A stretch of 64,000 nt of DNA from Bog-473 sp963781955 (GCA_963781955.1 CAWAHU010000003.1:1-64000), one strand, 5' to 3'; positions 38,614-48,819 are shown, counted from the first letter of the stretch. The notes: generated from the sequence alone by a model not told the origin. Numbers and translations: made by a program.

Positions 38614-38840
38614 TCGACGGTCGTCGCCGGCCGGGTCTGCGCCGTGTCGGGGTCCTGGCCGGCGTGGCGCTTGGCCCGCCGCTGGCGCAGCACGTCCCAC
38701 ATCTGGTCGAGGGCCACCTCGAGCTCGTCCTTGCGCGCCAGCTCCTCGTCGCTCAGCCCCTCACCGACGTGGGCCTCTTCCAGGCGCTGCTCCTCGGCGG
38801 CCAGCTCGCCGATGCGGTGCACGATCTCACTGTCTTCCAT
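38598..38840 (-). CDS. DUF2630 family protein
   Basis: 80 residues from ATG 38840, with GGAG eight bases upstream. The sequence 'EDSEIVHRIGELAAEEQRLE', 'EELARKDELEVALDQMWDVL' and 'RQRRAKRHAG' is a charged helical hairpin and matches the actinobacterial family DUF2630 throughout. Predicted coiled coil, cytoplasmic, function unknown. Its 3' end is inside a tandem repeat. Confidence 0.85.
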   Translation of the reverse strand: MEDSEIVHRIGELAAEEQRLEEAHVGEGLSDEELARKDELEVALDQMWDVLRQRRAKRHAGQDPDTAQTRPATTVEGYLQ

Positions 38841-38981
38841 GGTCCCGCTCCGTTCACGCTGCGATCGATGGGGCCCCGGCCCCGGGCCAGTCTGCCCTGA
38901 GCCGGGACCCATCCCCAAGCGCGCCCGCCCGCGAGCCTCCCTGTCCCCAACCGTGAGTGGCGCCGCGTGCGCCGAGGTCGC

Positions 38982-41354
38982 TCAGGCGGCCTCGGCGGCC
39001 GCCGGTCCCGACGACGCGCCCGGCGCGGAGAGCGCCGGGGTGAGCACGTCACCGATGGCGGCGGCCAGGTGGAACGTCATGACCGCGCGCACCTCCTCGG
39101 GGACGTCCTCGAGGTCGGGCCCGTTGCGCTCCGGCAGGACCACTTCGGTCAGGCCGGCTCTGTGTGCGGCGAGCACCTTCTGCTTCACCCCGCCGATCGG
39201 CAACACCCGGCCCTGGAGGGTCACCTCGCCGGTCATCCCGACGACGGGCCGCACCGGCACGCCGCGCAGCAGGCTGACCAGCGCGGTGGTCATGGTGACG
39301 CCGGCCGAGGGGCCGTCCTTGGGCACCGCCCCGGCGGGGACGTGCACGTGGAACCGCTTGCCGCTGAACGAGCCCGGGTCGATGCCGAGCTCGGTGGCGT
39401 GCGAGCGCACGTAGGAGAGGGCGATCTCCGCCGACTCCTTCATGACGTCACCCAGCTGCCCGGTGAGGGTGAGCCCCTCGGGGCCGTCGGCCACGCTGGC
39501 CTCGACGAAGAGGACGTCGCCGCCGGCGCCGGTCACGGCCAGGCCGGTGACGACCCCGGGCACGGAGGTCCGGTCGGCCGCTTCGAAGAAGAAGTGGGGC
39601 CGGCCCAACCAGCCGCGCACGTCGGCGGCGTCGACGGCGACCGGGGCCTCCCGCTCGCCCGAGGCCAGCTTGGTGGCCACCTTGCGCAGCAGCTTGCCCA
39701 GCTCGCGCTCGAGGTTCCGCACGCCGGCCTCCCGGGTGTAGTCGGCCACCACCGCGCGCAGCGCCTCGTCGGTGATCGTCACCTCGTCCTCGCGCAGCGC
39801 GGCCCGCGTGAGCTGGCGACCCACGAGGTGGTGCCGGGCGATCGAGACCTTCTCGGACTCGGTGTACCCGTCGATCCGGATGACCTCCATCCGGTCGAGC
39901 AGCGGCCCGGGGATGGTCTCGCTGACATTGGCGGTGGCGATGAACAGGACCCGCGACAGGTCGAGATCCACCTCGAGGTAGTGGTCACGGAACGTGTGGT
40001 TCTGGGCGGGGTCGAGCACCTCGAGCAGCGCCGAGGAGGGGTCGCCCCGGTAGTCCGAGCCGATCTTGTCGACCTCGTCGAGCACGATGACCGGGTTCAT
40101 CGTCCCGGCCTCGCGCAGGGCGCGCACCAGGCGGCCCGGCTGGGCGCCCACGTAGGTGCGGCGGTGCCCACGGATCTCGGCCTCGTCGCGCACCCCGCCG
40201 AGCGAGACGCGCACGAACTTGCGCCCGAGCGCGCGTGCCACCGACTCGCCGAGCGAGGTCTTGCCGACGCCCGGGGGGCCGACCAGGGCCAAGATGGCCC
40301 CCGACCCGCGCCCGTCGACCGGGGCCAGGCCGCGCTCGGCCTGCAGCTTGCGCACGGCCAGGTGCTCGAGGATGCGCTCCTTGACGTCCTCGAGCCCGTC
40401 GTGGTCCGCCTCGAGGATCTCGGAGGCCTCGCTGATGTCGAGCCGGTCCTCGGACTCGGTGCCCCAGGGCACCTCGAGGACGGTGTCGAGCCAGGTGCGG
40501 ATCCACCCCGTCTCGGGGCTCTGGTCGCTGGTGCGCTCGAGCTTGTCGACCTCGCGCTCGACCGCCTTGCGGACGTGCTCGGGCAGGTCGAGCGTCTCGA
40601 GCTTGGCCCGGTAGTCGTCGGGGTCGCCCTCGGCGCCGTCACCGGACTCGCCGCTGAGCTCCTTGAGCTCCTTGCGGACGGCGTCGAGCTGGCGGCGGAG
40701 CAAGAACTCGCGCTGCTGCTTCTCCATGCCCTCCTCGACGTCGGTCTTGATCTTCTCGCGCAGCGTCAGGTCGGCCAACGTGTCGCGGGCCCAGCCGAGG
40801 ACGAGGCGCAGGCGCGTCTCGACGTCGAGGGTCTCGAGCACCTCCACCTTCTGCGTCAGCGAGAGGTCGGGCGAGTACCCCGACACGTCGGCCAGGCGGC
40901 TGGGGTCGGTGATGTCGCGCAGCTGCGCGGCGATCCGGCCCGCGCCCCGGCTGTGCAAGATGTTCTCCAGCACGGCCCGGTACTCCCGGGCCAACTCGGT
41001 CACGGTCGGCGTCGGCTCGGGCTCGGCCACCACCTCGGTCTCGACCCACAGGGCGTCGCCGGTGCCCGGGATCCCGGTCCCGATGACGGCGCGCCGGTCA
41101 CCGCGCACGGCCACCGCCTGCAGCCCGCCGGGCAGCTCGCCCTCCTCCATCACCTCGGCGATCACGCCCACCGTGGCGAAGCGCCCCTCGATGTGGGGCA
41201 CCAACAGCAGCCGGCCCCCGGCCGAACGGGCGGACTCCACGGCGGCCCGGGCCTCGCCCGACTCGATCGCCATGGTGAACACCATCCCGGGCAGCACCAC
41301 GCCCGAGGTGAGCGGGAGCAATGGGAGTGTCACGTTCTCGTTCTCGTTGGTCAT
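38982..41354 (-). CDS. lon: ATP-dependent protease Lon
   Basis: 790 residues. ATG 41354 has AAGGG six bases upstream, preferred over GTG/ATG 41375. The N-terminal substrate domain begins 'VTLPLLPLTSGVVLPGMVFT'. The AAA+ domain has Walker A 'GPPGVGKTS' near residue 360 and Walker B 'VIVLDEVDKIG' near 425, plus 'EVLDPAQNHTFRDHYLEVDL' and the sensor 'FIATANVSETIP'. The protease domain has the serine of 'PKDGPSAGVTM' near residue 683 and, 43 residues later, the lysine of 'GGVKQKVLAAHRAG', giving the Ser-Lys dyad at the spacing of E. coli Lon. It degrades misfolded and regulatory proteins in the cytoplasm. It stands as a single gene. Confidence 0.95.
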   Translation of the reverse strand: MTNENENVTLPLLPLTSGVVLPGMVFTMAIESGEARAAVESARSAGGRLLLVPHIEGRFATVGVIAEVMEEGELPGGLQAVAVRGDRRAVIGTGIPGTGDALWVETEVVAEPEPTPTVTELAREYRAVLENILHSRGAGRIAAQLRDITDPSRLADVSGYSPDLSLTQKVEVLETLDVETRLRLVLGWARDTLADLTLREKIKTDVEEGMEKQQREFLLRRQLDAVRKELKELSGESGDGAEGDPDDYRAKLETLDLPEHVRKAVEREVDKLERTSDQSPETGWIRTWLDTVLEVPWGTESEDRLDISEASEILEADHDGLEDVKERILEHLAVRKLQAERGLAPVDGRGSGAILALVGPPGVGKTSLGESVARALGRKFVRVSLGGVRDEAEIRGHRRTYVGAQPGRLVRALREAGTMNPVIVLDEVDKIGSDYRGDPSSALLEVLDPAQNHTFRDHYLEVDLDLSRVLFIATANVSETIPGPLLDRMEVIRIDGYTESEKVSIARHHLVGRQLTRAALREDEVTITDEALRAVVADYTREAGVRNLERELGKLLRKVATKLASGEREAPVAVDAADVRGWLGRPHFFFEAADRTSVPGVVTGLAVTGAGGDVLFVEASVADGPEGLTLTGQLGDVMKESAEIALSYVRSHATELGIDPGSFSGKRFHVHVPAGAVPKDGPSAGVTMTTALVSLLRGVPVRPVVGMTGEVTLQGRVLPIGGVKQKVLAAHRAGLTEVVLPERNGPDLEDVPEEVRAVMTFHLAAAIGDVLTPALSAPGASSGPAAAEAA

Positions 41355-41515
41355 CGGGTTCCCTTCTGGGTCCACTTACTTCTGACTCGTCAACCATTTC
41401 TGCGCCGGCCTCATTCCCGGGCGGCCCTCGGGGGTCGACGCCCAGCTCAGGGGGCGTGTGCCCGCCGTGCCCACCGCACCGCCGGACCGCCTCTCTGGCG
41501 GCCTACGCTGGGCCG

Positions 41516-41818
41516 GTGACCACCCTGGAACCGGGCGCCTCACCCGGCTCGACCCTGGCGCCGGCACGCCCGGAGCCCGACCTCGACGACGGGGACCACG
41601 ACCGGATGGCGCACATCGTCCTCGAGGGGTACACCCCCAAGGACGGCGACTTCGTCTCGACCGGGCCGAGCGTGGTCGAGGGCATGGTGAACCAGACCCC
41701 GGTGCGGGCGCTGTGCGGCAAGGAGTGGGTGCCCGGGCGCAACCCCGCTCGTTTCGGCCTGTGCCCCACCTGCAAGGAGATCGCCGAGTCGATGGGGTGG
41801 CAGATCCCGGCAGGTTGA
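41516..41818 (+). CDS. DUF3039 family protein
   Basis: 100 residues from GTG 41516; TACGCT (41504-41509) lies six bases before it and there is no ribosome site, so it is probably leaderless. 'DDGDHDRMAHIVLEGYTPKD' and 'VNQTPVRALCGKEWVPGRNP' with 'GLCPTCKEIAESMGW' match DUF3039, a small actinobacterial family with a CG-x-W-x-P ... CPxCK metal-binding pattern. It is divergent from lon. Function unknown. Confidence 0.85.
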   Translation: MTTLEPGASPGSTLAPARPEPDLDDGDHDRMAHIVLEGYTPKDGDFVSTGPSVVEGMVNQTPVRALCGKEWVPGRNPARFGLCPTCKEIAESMGWQIPAG

Positions 41819-41823
41819 GCCCA

Positions 41824-42049
41824 GCCGGGTCGAACCCCGCCGCGTCGAACCCCGCCGGGTCACCGTGGCCGGGATCGGCGCCGCCCTGCCCCGGCGCCCC
41901 GCACCACCGTATGCGCGTGGTCGCGCACGACCCGGGGCGCTACCGTGCGACACACCCAACGACGCACTCACGACCAACGACGCACCCTCGGCCGAACCAA
42001 CGACGCACTCAACGGACGCACTCAACCGACGCACCCAACCGACGCACCC
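41824..42049. repeat. Intergenic short tandem repeats before the ugp-like operon
   Basis: Two repeat families fill the 267-base gap between the DUF3039 gene and the ABC operon. At 41824-41853 a 15-base unit (gccgggtcgaacccc) occurs twice, with a partial third. At about 41955-42049 a loose series built on gacgcactcaa ends in three 13-base units (acggacgcactca, accgacgcaccca twice). The second family lies 37 bases before the ugpC start and could touch its promoter region. Confidence 0.6.
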
Positions 42050-42085
42050 AACGTCGCTGCTCGCCAGCGGCCGCCGGGAGGAACC

Positions 42086-43185
<1,100 letters not shown>

Positions 43186-43189
<4 letters not shown>

Positions 43190-44166
43190 GCGACGTGGCG
43201 TCCCTGGCCCAGGAGGGCGGCGAGGGCGCCGCCGGCATCCGCGCCACCCTTCGGGCCCGCCCCGACCGTCCTGACCGCTCGCTGCGGTCGCGCCGGTGGC
43301 GCGAGGCCGGGCTGGCCTACCTGCTGCTGCTGCCGGCCATGGTGCTCTTCGGGGTCTTCGCGTTCTACCCGTTCGTCCGCAACTTCAAATTGATGCTGTA
43401 CCAGACGCCGCCGGTGCCCGGCGTCCCGGCGCACTACGTCGGGCTCCACCAGATCATCCCCACCATCACCTCGACCCAGTTCACCCAGAGCCTGGTCACC
43501 ACGATCGTGTTCGTGATCCTGGTGGTGCCCATCAGCCTGCTGGCCGGCCTGGCGCTCGCCGTGGCGGCGCACCGCCAGCTCAAGGGCATGGCCGCCTACC
43601 GAATGATCTTCTCCTCGACCGTGGTCAGCTCGGTCGCCGTCGCCTCGGTCGTCTTCGGGACGCTGCTCAACCCGGTGGTCGGTCTGCTGCCCTGGCTCGG
43701 CATCAACCCCACCCCGCCCGCGCTCGAGAGCACCACGTGGGCCCTGCCCTCGGTGGCCCTGATCACCATCTGGCAGTTCCTCGGGCTGTCCTTCATCATC
43801 ATGTCGGCCGGCCTGCAGTCGGTGCCCGACGAGCTGCTCGAGGCGGCGCGCATCGACGGCGCCGGCGCCTGGACCCGCTTCTGGCGCATGACGGTGCCGC
43901 TGCTCTCACCGACCATCTTCTTCGCCGTGGTGGTGAGCACGATCTACGCCTTCCAGGCCTTCGGTGCCGTCGACATCCTCATCGGGAGCCAGAACGCCGT
44001 ACGGCTCCACACCAACGTGCTGATCTACAACATCGTCAACACCTTGCAGATCGACAACAACCCGGGGACGGCCGCCATCATGGCCACCGTCTTGTTCCTC
44101 ATCCTGCTGGGCCTGACCGTGCTGCAGATGCGCTTCCTCGAACGGAGGGTGAACTATGCCCGCTGA
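43186..44166 (+). CDS. ugpA: ABC transporter permease, UgpA/MalF type
   Basis: 326 residues from GTG 43186 (overlapping the ugpC stop). Six membrane segments are seen from 'AYLLLLPAMVLFGVFAFYPF' to 'FLILLGLTVLQMRFLERRVN'. The EAA loop that contacts the ATPase reads 'ELLEAARIDGAGAWTRFWRM' and the start 'LMLYQTPPVPGVPAHYVGLH' is usual for the MalF-like subgroup. It forms the channel together with the next gene's product. It overlaps the next gene by 11 bases. Confidence 0.85.
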
Positions 44167-45045
44167 CGTCTCCGCGCCCGCTGACGTCTCCGCGCCCGCT
44201 GACGTCGCCGCGCCGAAGAAGCCGCGTCGGCGGCTGCGGACCATCGGCAGCTACACCATCCTCACCGCGGCGGCGATCGTCGTGCTGTTCCCGATCTACA
44301 TCACCATCGTGAACTCGCTGCTGTCCCCCGACCAGCTGGTCGAGCAGCCGCCGCCGTTGGTCCCCACCAACCCGCAATGGCACAACTACACCGCAGGCGT
44401 GGACCACGGGGCAGATGTCGAAGTACGTGCTGACCTCGGTGATCATGACGGCCATCATCGTCGTGGGCCAGCTCGTCACCTCGATCCTCGCCGCCTACGC
44501 CTTCGCCTTCTTGCAGTTTCCCGCTCAAGCGCACGCTCTTCGTCCTGTGCCTGGCCACGCTCATGATCCCACTCGAGGTCACCTTCATCACCAACCTCGA
44601 GACCGTCACGTCCCTGCACTGGTTCAACACGTACGCCGGGCTGGCCATCCCGTTCCTCGCCACCGGATTCGGCATCTTCCTCCTCCGGCAGGCCTTCCTG
44701 CAGATCCCCCGCGACCTCCAGGAGGCCGCGCAGCTCGACGGCTACGGGCACCTGCGCTTCATGACCCGCGTCGCCGTGCCCCTGGCCCGCCCCGCGCTGG
44801 CCGCGCTCGGGGTGTTCTCCTTCCTCGCCGCGTGGAACCAGTACCTGTGGCCGCTGGTCTCGACCGGCGGCACCACGCCGCTCTACACCGTCCAGATCGG
44901 GTTGAAGCAGCTCCTCGGCAGCCAGGTCTCCCAGATCCCGGTCTCACTCGCCGGCGCCGTCATCGCCTTCGTGCCCCTCGTCATCCTGCTCCTCGTCTTC
45001 CAGAAGCAGCTCGTGCGCAGCCTGACCGCCGGCGCGGTGAAGTAG
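44156..45045 (+). CDS. ugpE: ABC transporter permease, UgpE/MalG type, two frameshifts
   Basis: About 295 residues. ATG 44156 has GGAGGG seven to eight bases upstream. The start carries three perfect-frame copies of 'PADVSA' made by an 18-base tandem repeat (44158-44211). After 'SYTILTAAAIVVLFPIYITI' a frame change near 44397 leads to 'TTGQMSKYVLTSVIMTAIIV', and one extra C near 44520 must be skipped to reach 'FPLKRTLFVLCLATLMIPLE'. The EAA loop is 'DLQEAAQLDGYGHLRFMTRV', and the end is 'VFQKQLVRSLTAGAVK'. Two indels 120 bases apart in an otherwise conserved operon point to sequencing error. Confidence 0.75.
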
Positions 45046-45145
45046 GCGGCGGCCGGACCCCGGCGCGCCCCGCGCCGGTGAACACGGGGTGAACCGTCGA
45101 GGCCCCGCACACGAGTCCCGCCCGCACCGGTGCTAGGCAATAGAC

Positions 45146-46567
45146 ATGGCACTGGGCATTCGCACCTTCCACCTCCCCCGACTCCTCGCCGCCGCCGTGT
45201 TCGTGGCGTCCGCCACGGCGGTCACGGCGTCGGCCGCCGTCGCCGGCGTGGCGCCCGCCGGGGCGGCCAGCCTCCCGAGCTGCAACCTCAAGGCGCTGGC
45301 CAACCACAAGGGCACCGTCGGCATCACCTTCTGGGAGTCGGCCAACTCGGCCAACCTGACCACCCTCCAAGGTCTGACCAGCGCGTTCAACTCGTCGCAG
45401 TCCAAGGTGCACGTCTCGCTGGTGACCCAGAACGGGTACGACGACACCTGGCAGAAGTACACGGCCGGCCTCTCCAACGGCCAGCTCCCCGCCGCGGTGC
45501 AGCTCGAGGACGTGCGCACCCAGGCCGCCATCGACACCGGGTCGTTCCTGCCCGTGCAGTCGTGCATGAACGCAGCCAAGTACTCGACGAGTGACTACCT
45601 GGCCCGACCGCTGGCCTACTGGAAGGTCAACGGCGTGCAGTGGGCACTGCCTTTCGCCGTCTCCGCCCCGATCCTCTACTACAACCAGAACGCCTTCACG
45701 AAGGCCGGCCTCAACCCGGCCAGCCCGCCGGCGACGCTGACCCAGATGGTGGCCGACGCCAAGGCACTGAAGAGCTCGGGCAGCGGCATGGGCCTCGTCC
45801 TCGACCCCTGGCACCTCGAGACCTGGCTGGCCACGGCCAACCAGCTCTTCGTGAACAACAAGAACGGCCGCAGCGCCCGGGCCACCAAGGGCGTCTTCAA
45901 CACCCCGGTCTCGGTCAACATCTTCAGCCAGCTCTCCACCCTGGTGCGCTCGGGCGACGCCACCACGAACCCGTCGACGGGCCCGAACGAGTACGACAAC
46001 CTGCTCGGCATGGGCAGCGGCAAGTACGGCATGACCATTGAGACCTCGGCCGCGCTCGGTACCGTGACCAAGCTGCTCTCGGGCGGGCAGTACGCCAACG
46101 TGAAGCTCGGCCTCGGCGCCTTCCCCGTCTACAGCTCGTCGGTCCAGGGCGGCGTCGAGCCGGGCGGGTCGGGTGTCTACATCTCCAACAAGGTGCCCGC
46201 CCTCCAGCAGGCCGCCGCCTGGCAGTACCTGTCCTACCTGTGCAACACCCAGAGCCAGGCCACCTGGGCGGCCGGGACCGGCTACATCCCGGTGCGCAAG
46301 TCCTCGGCGCAGACGGCGACGGTGCAGCACCTGTGGGTCACCCAGCCCGGCTACAAGATCGCCTACAACGAGATCAACAACGGGCTGAACACCGCCGCCA
46401 CCTCCGGCTCGGTCCTCGGCCCCTACGCCGCCGTGCGCACGGACATCCTCGACGCCGAGATCTCGATGTTCAACAACGGCGTCTCCCCGTCCAGTGCCGT
46501 GAAGACGGCACAGCAGAACGTCAACTCCACCATCTCGGACTACAACAGCCGTCTCGGCGTCGGCTGA
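45146..46567 (+). CDS. ugpB: ABC transporter substrate-binding protein, UgpB-like
   Basis: 473 residues with a Sec signal ('LLAAAVFVASATAVTASAAV', cut near 'AGAAS'). The mature part reads 'TVGITFWESANSANLTTLQG', 'YDDTWQKYTAGLSNGQLPAA', 'VQLEDVRTQAAIDTGSFLPV', 'YWKVNGVQWALPFAVSAPIL' and 'NAFTKAGLNPASPPATLTQM', the family-1 solute-binding fold close to glycerol-3-phosphate/glycerophosphodiester binders. No lipobox cysteine is seen, so it may be held by other means or released. It ends the ugp-like operon, 100 bases after ugpE. Maltose-type oligosaccharides remain an alternative ligand. Confidence 0.8.
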   Translation: MALGIRTFHLPRLLAAAVFVASATAVTASAAVAGVAPAGAASLPSCNLKALANHKGTVGITFWESANSANLTTLQGLTSAFNSSQSKVHVSLVTQNGYDDTWQKYTAGLSNGQLPAAVQLEDVRTQAAIDTGSFLPVQSCMNAAKYSTSDYLARPLAYWKVNGVQWALPFAVSAPILYYNQNAFTKAGLNPASPPATLTQMVADAKALKSSGSGMGLVLDPWHLETWLATANQLFVNNKNGRSARATKGVFNTPVSVNIFSQLSTLVRSGDATTNPSTGPNEYDNLLGMGSGKYGMTIETSAALGTVTKLLSGGQYANVKLGLGAFPVYSSSVQGGVEPGGSGVYISNKVPALQQAAAWQYLSYLCNTQSQATWAAGTGYIPVRKSSAQTATVQHLWVTQPGYKIAYNEINNGLNTAATSGSVLGPYAAVRTDILDAEISMFNNGVSPSSAVKTAQQNVNSTISDYNSRLGVG

Positions 46568-46583
46568 CCCCAAAAAAGGGGTT
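46566..46583 (+). terminator. Candidate terminator hairpin
   Basis: accccaaaaaaggggttt right after the ugpB stop codon forms a five-base stem (acccc/ggggt) with a six-A loop and three T. The T tract is short, so it is a weak intrinsic terminator at best; its position at the operon end supports the call. Confidence 0.4.
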
Positions 46584-46642
46584 TGACCGGCCGAGCCCGG
46601 AAAACCCCCGGTTCAGCCCTGTCCTTCGGTAACCTCGCCCGA

Positions 46643-47557
46643 GTGGTCGTGCAGGACACCGAAGTGGTCGGCCTCGCCGCCTACCGCGTGATGTTCGAGC
46701 ACAGCGCCGACGGGGTGCTCTTCCACTCGCCCGACGGGTGCGTGGCGCTGGCCAACCCGGCGGCCTGCGCCATGCTCGACCTCACCGCCGAGCAGATCGG
46801 CCACCTCGGCCTCCATGGCATCGTCGACGGCGACGACCCGCGTTGGACGCTCGCCCTGGCCGAGCGCGACCGGACCGGCGCCGCGGCCGGCGTGGCGCGG
46901 CTGCGCCGGGGGGACGGGCGCTTCGTCGAGCTCGAGATGTCGAGCCGCACCTTCCGGGGCGAGGACGGCTCCCCGCTGGTGTGCAGCGTCCTGCACGACA
47001 TCACGGGCCGCCAAGCGATCGAGCGCGAGATCGAGGAGCTCAGTGCCCGCCTGCTCCAGCTCTCCCGCGTCGACGACCTGACCGGCTTCCAGAACCGGCG
47101 CGGGCTCATCGCCGCCGGCACCCAGCTGTTGCAGTTCGCCGACCGGCGCGGCCACGCGCTCCGGGTGCTGTTCGTCGACGTGGGGAACGTCGCGGAGCTC
47201 AACGAGCGGCTGGGCCTCCAGGCCGGGGACGCCGCGCTGCAGGCGGTGGCCCGCGCCCTGGCGGTGGCCTTCGCCAAGACCGACGTGCTGGCCCGCATCG
47301 GGGGCACGCAGTTCCTCGCCCTGGCCCTCGGCCTCGACGGGGGCGCCTGTGACGACGTGGTGCGCCGCGTCCGCGGCCATCTGGCCACGCCCGAGACGGC
47401 CGAGTTCGTCGGCGGCCCCGTGACCGTCTCCTTCGGCTGGGCCACGCGCCTGCCGGGCGACCGCACGTCGCTCGAGGATCTGATGGCGCGCGCCGACTGG
47501 GCCATGCTCGAGGCCCGCGACGCCCAGGAGGCCGCCGGCCGGCCCCACCCCGGCTGA
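46643..47557 (+). CDS. PAS-GGDEF protein with degenerate active site
   Basis: 304 residues from GTG 46643, chosen because TAACCT (46630-46635) lies seven bases before it, as in leaderless genes. Residues 10-125 are a PAS domain ('YRVMFEHSADGVLFHSPDG', 'LTAEQIGHLGLHGIVDGDDP', 'GEDGSPLVCSVLHDITGRQA'). A short helix and 'VDDLTGFQNRRGLIAAG' (DxLTGxxNRR) start a GGDEF domain, but the active loop reads 'RIGGTQFLAL', GGTQF instead of GGDEF, so diguanylate cyclase activity should be lost. It may bind GTP or c-di-GMP or act as a sensor partner. It stands alone after the ugp-like operon. Confidence 0.85.
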   Translation: MVVQDTEVVGLAAYRVMFEHSADGVLFHSPDGCVALANPAACAMLDLTAEQIGHLGLHGIVDGDDPRWTLALAERDRTGAAAGVARLRRGDGRFVELEMSSRTFRGEDGSPLVCSVLHDITGRQAIEREIEELSARLLQLSRVDDLTGFQNRRGLIAAGTQLLQFADRRGHALRVLFVDVGNVAELNERLGLQAGDAALQAVARALAVAFAKTDVLARIGGTQFLALALGLDGGACDDVVRRVRGHLATPETAEFVGGPVTVSFGWATRLPGDRTSLEDLMARADWAMLEARDAQEAAGRPHPG

Positions 47558-47580
47558 GACCGGCCCCACGCCGGCTGAGA
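47539..47580. repeat. 21-base tandem duplication over a stop codon
   Basis: ccggccccac-c/g-ccggctgaga occurs twice head to tail (47539-47559 and 47560-47580). The first copy contains the stop codon of the PAS-GGDEF gene. Confidence 0.75.
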
Positions 47581-47688
47581 AAACGCCCTCACCCAGCGGA
47601 AACGGCCCCGACTCGCACCGGCGCGGCGCCGGGCTCCATCCCCAGATACGCCCTGGATCTGGCCTTGCCTCACTATAAACGACCAAGT

Positions 47689-47727
47689 CACTTGTTTTTA
47701 TGAATTCAAGTGGTTTAGATTGCCCGG
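47689..47727 (+). promoter_or_regulatory. Promoter of the sulfate operon with inverted repeat
   Basis: TTGTTT (47692-47697) and TAGATT (47716-47721) are 18 bases apart and resemble -35 and -10 boxes; the expected first base of the RNA is the A of the sbp start codon at 47728. An inverted repeat CACTTG-N12-CAAGTG (47689-47694 and 47707-47712) covers the -35 box and the spacer, where a repressor would block polymerase. The stretch is AT-rich within GC-rich DNA. A regulator sensing sulfur supply is the obvious candidate; none is encoded nearby. Confidence 0.55.
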
Positions 47728-48813
47728 ATGCCTCAGAACCACGAGCCACCAGCCGCGCCCTCCGGGCCACCACCCTCAGGGCCACCAGCCGCACCCTCCG
47801 GGCGATGCCGCCGGTCGACCCGGCCCCGCACCCGCGTCGCCGCCGTCGGCGCGCTCAGCGTGGCGGGCCTCGCCCTGGCCGCCCTGCCGGCGGGGGCGGC
47901 GTCCGGCGGCAGCGTGAACCTGGTCGCCTACTCGACGCCCAAGCCGGCGTACACGGCGCTGGGAGCCGGCTTCGCCAAGACGCAGGCCGGCGCGGGCGTC
48001 ACGGTCTCCTCGTCGTTCGGACCCTCGGGCACCCAGGCCACCTCGGTCGCCGACGGACTGCCGGCCGACCTGGTCAACTTCTCCCTGGCCCTCGACATGA
48101 ACAAGGTCGTCAAGGCCGGGCTGGTCTCGAGCTCGTGGGCCAAGGGGCCGACCAAGGGCATGGTCACCGACTCGGTCGTCTCCTTCGTCGTGCGGCCCGG
48201 CAACCCCAAGCACATCACCACGTGGGCCGACCTGGTGAAGTCGGGAGTCCAGGTCATCACGCCGAACGTCTTCAGCTCCGGCAGCGCGAAGTGGAACCTC
48301 ATGGCCGCGTACGGTGCCCAGATCGCACAGGGCAAGAGCCCCGAGCAGGCCCAGGCCTACCTGGCCCAGCTGCTCAAGCACGCGGTGGCGCAGCCCTCGA
48401 GCGCCAGCGCCGCGCTGCAGACCTTCCTGTCGGGACAGGGGGACGTCCTGCTCGACTACGAGTCCGACGCGCTCTATGCCAAGTCGAAGGGCGAGGCCGT
48501 CGCCCTCGTGACCCCACCGCAGACCATCCTGATCGAGAACCCGGTCGCGGTGACCAAGACGGCCGCCCCGGCCGCCAAGGCGTTCCTGGCCTACCTCCTC
48601 TCCCCGGCCGGGCAGACCGTGTGGGGTCAGCAGGGCTACCGCCCGGTGCTGCCGAAGGTGGCCGCCACGTTCAAGTTCCCCCAGCCGAAGACGCTGTTCT
48701 CCATCACCAAGCTCGGCGGCTGGACGGTGGTCAACACCAAGTTCTTCGACCCGCAGACGGGCATCGTCGCCAAGGACGAGCAGTCGCTGGGCGTCTCGAC
48801 GGCGAGCTCGTAG
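47728..48813 (+). CDS. sbp: Sulfate/thiosulfate ABC transporter substrate-binding protein
   Basis: 361 residues. ATG 47728 directly follows the promoter (leaderless). The first 35 residues are Pro/Ala-rich with internal repeats ('PPAAPSGPPPSGPPAAPSG'), then a signal helix ('VAAVGALSVAGLALAALPAG'). The mature protein has 'VNLVAYSTPKPAYTALGAGF', 'SSFGPSGTQATSVADGLPAD', 'VNFSLALDM' and 'NVFSSGSAKWNLMAAYGAQI', the sulfate-binding Sbp/CysP pattern. It captures sulfate outside the cell for the CysTWA complex encoded next, six bases downstream. The long repetitive N-terminus before the signal is unusual; initiation further in cannot be excluded. Confidence 0.88.
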   Translation: MPQNHEPPAAPSGPPPSGPPAAPSGRCRRSTRPRTRVAAVGALSVAGLALAALPAGAASGGSVNLVAYSTPKPAYTALGAGFAKTQAGAGVTVSSSFGPSGTQATSVADGLPADLVNFSLALDMNKVVKAGLVSSSWAKGPTKGMVTDSVVSFVVRPGNPKHITTWADLVKSGVQVITPNVFSSGSAKWNLMAAYGAQIAQGKSPEQAQAYLAQLLKHAVAQPSSASAALQTFLSGQGDVLLDYESDALYAKSKGEAVALVTPPQTILIENPVAVTKTAAPAAKAFLAYLLSPAGQTVWGQQGYRPVLPKVAATFKFPQPKTLFSITKLGGWTVVNTKFFDPQTGIVAKDEQSLGVSTASS

Positions 48814-48819
48814 GCAACG

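Noticed and set aside
38967..41519. 850-codon plus-strand frame opposite lon
   Set aside because: It is the antisense shadow of a fully conserved Lon protein.
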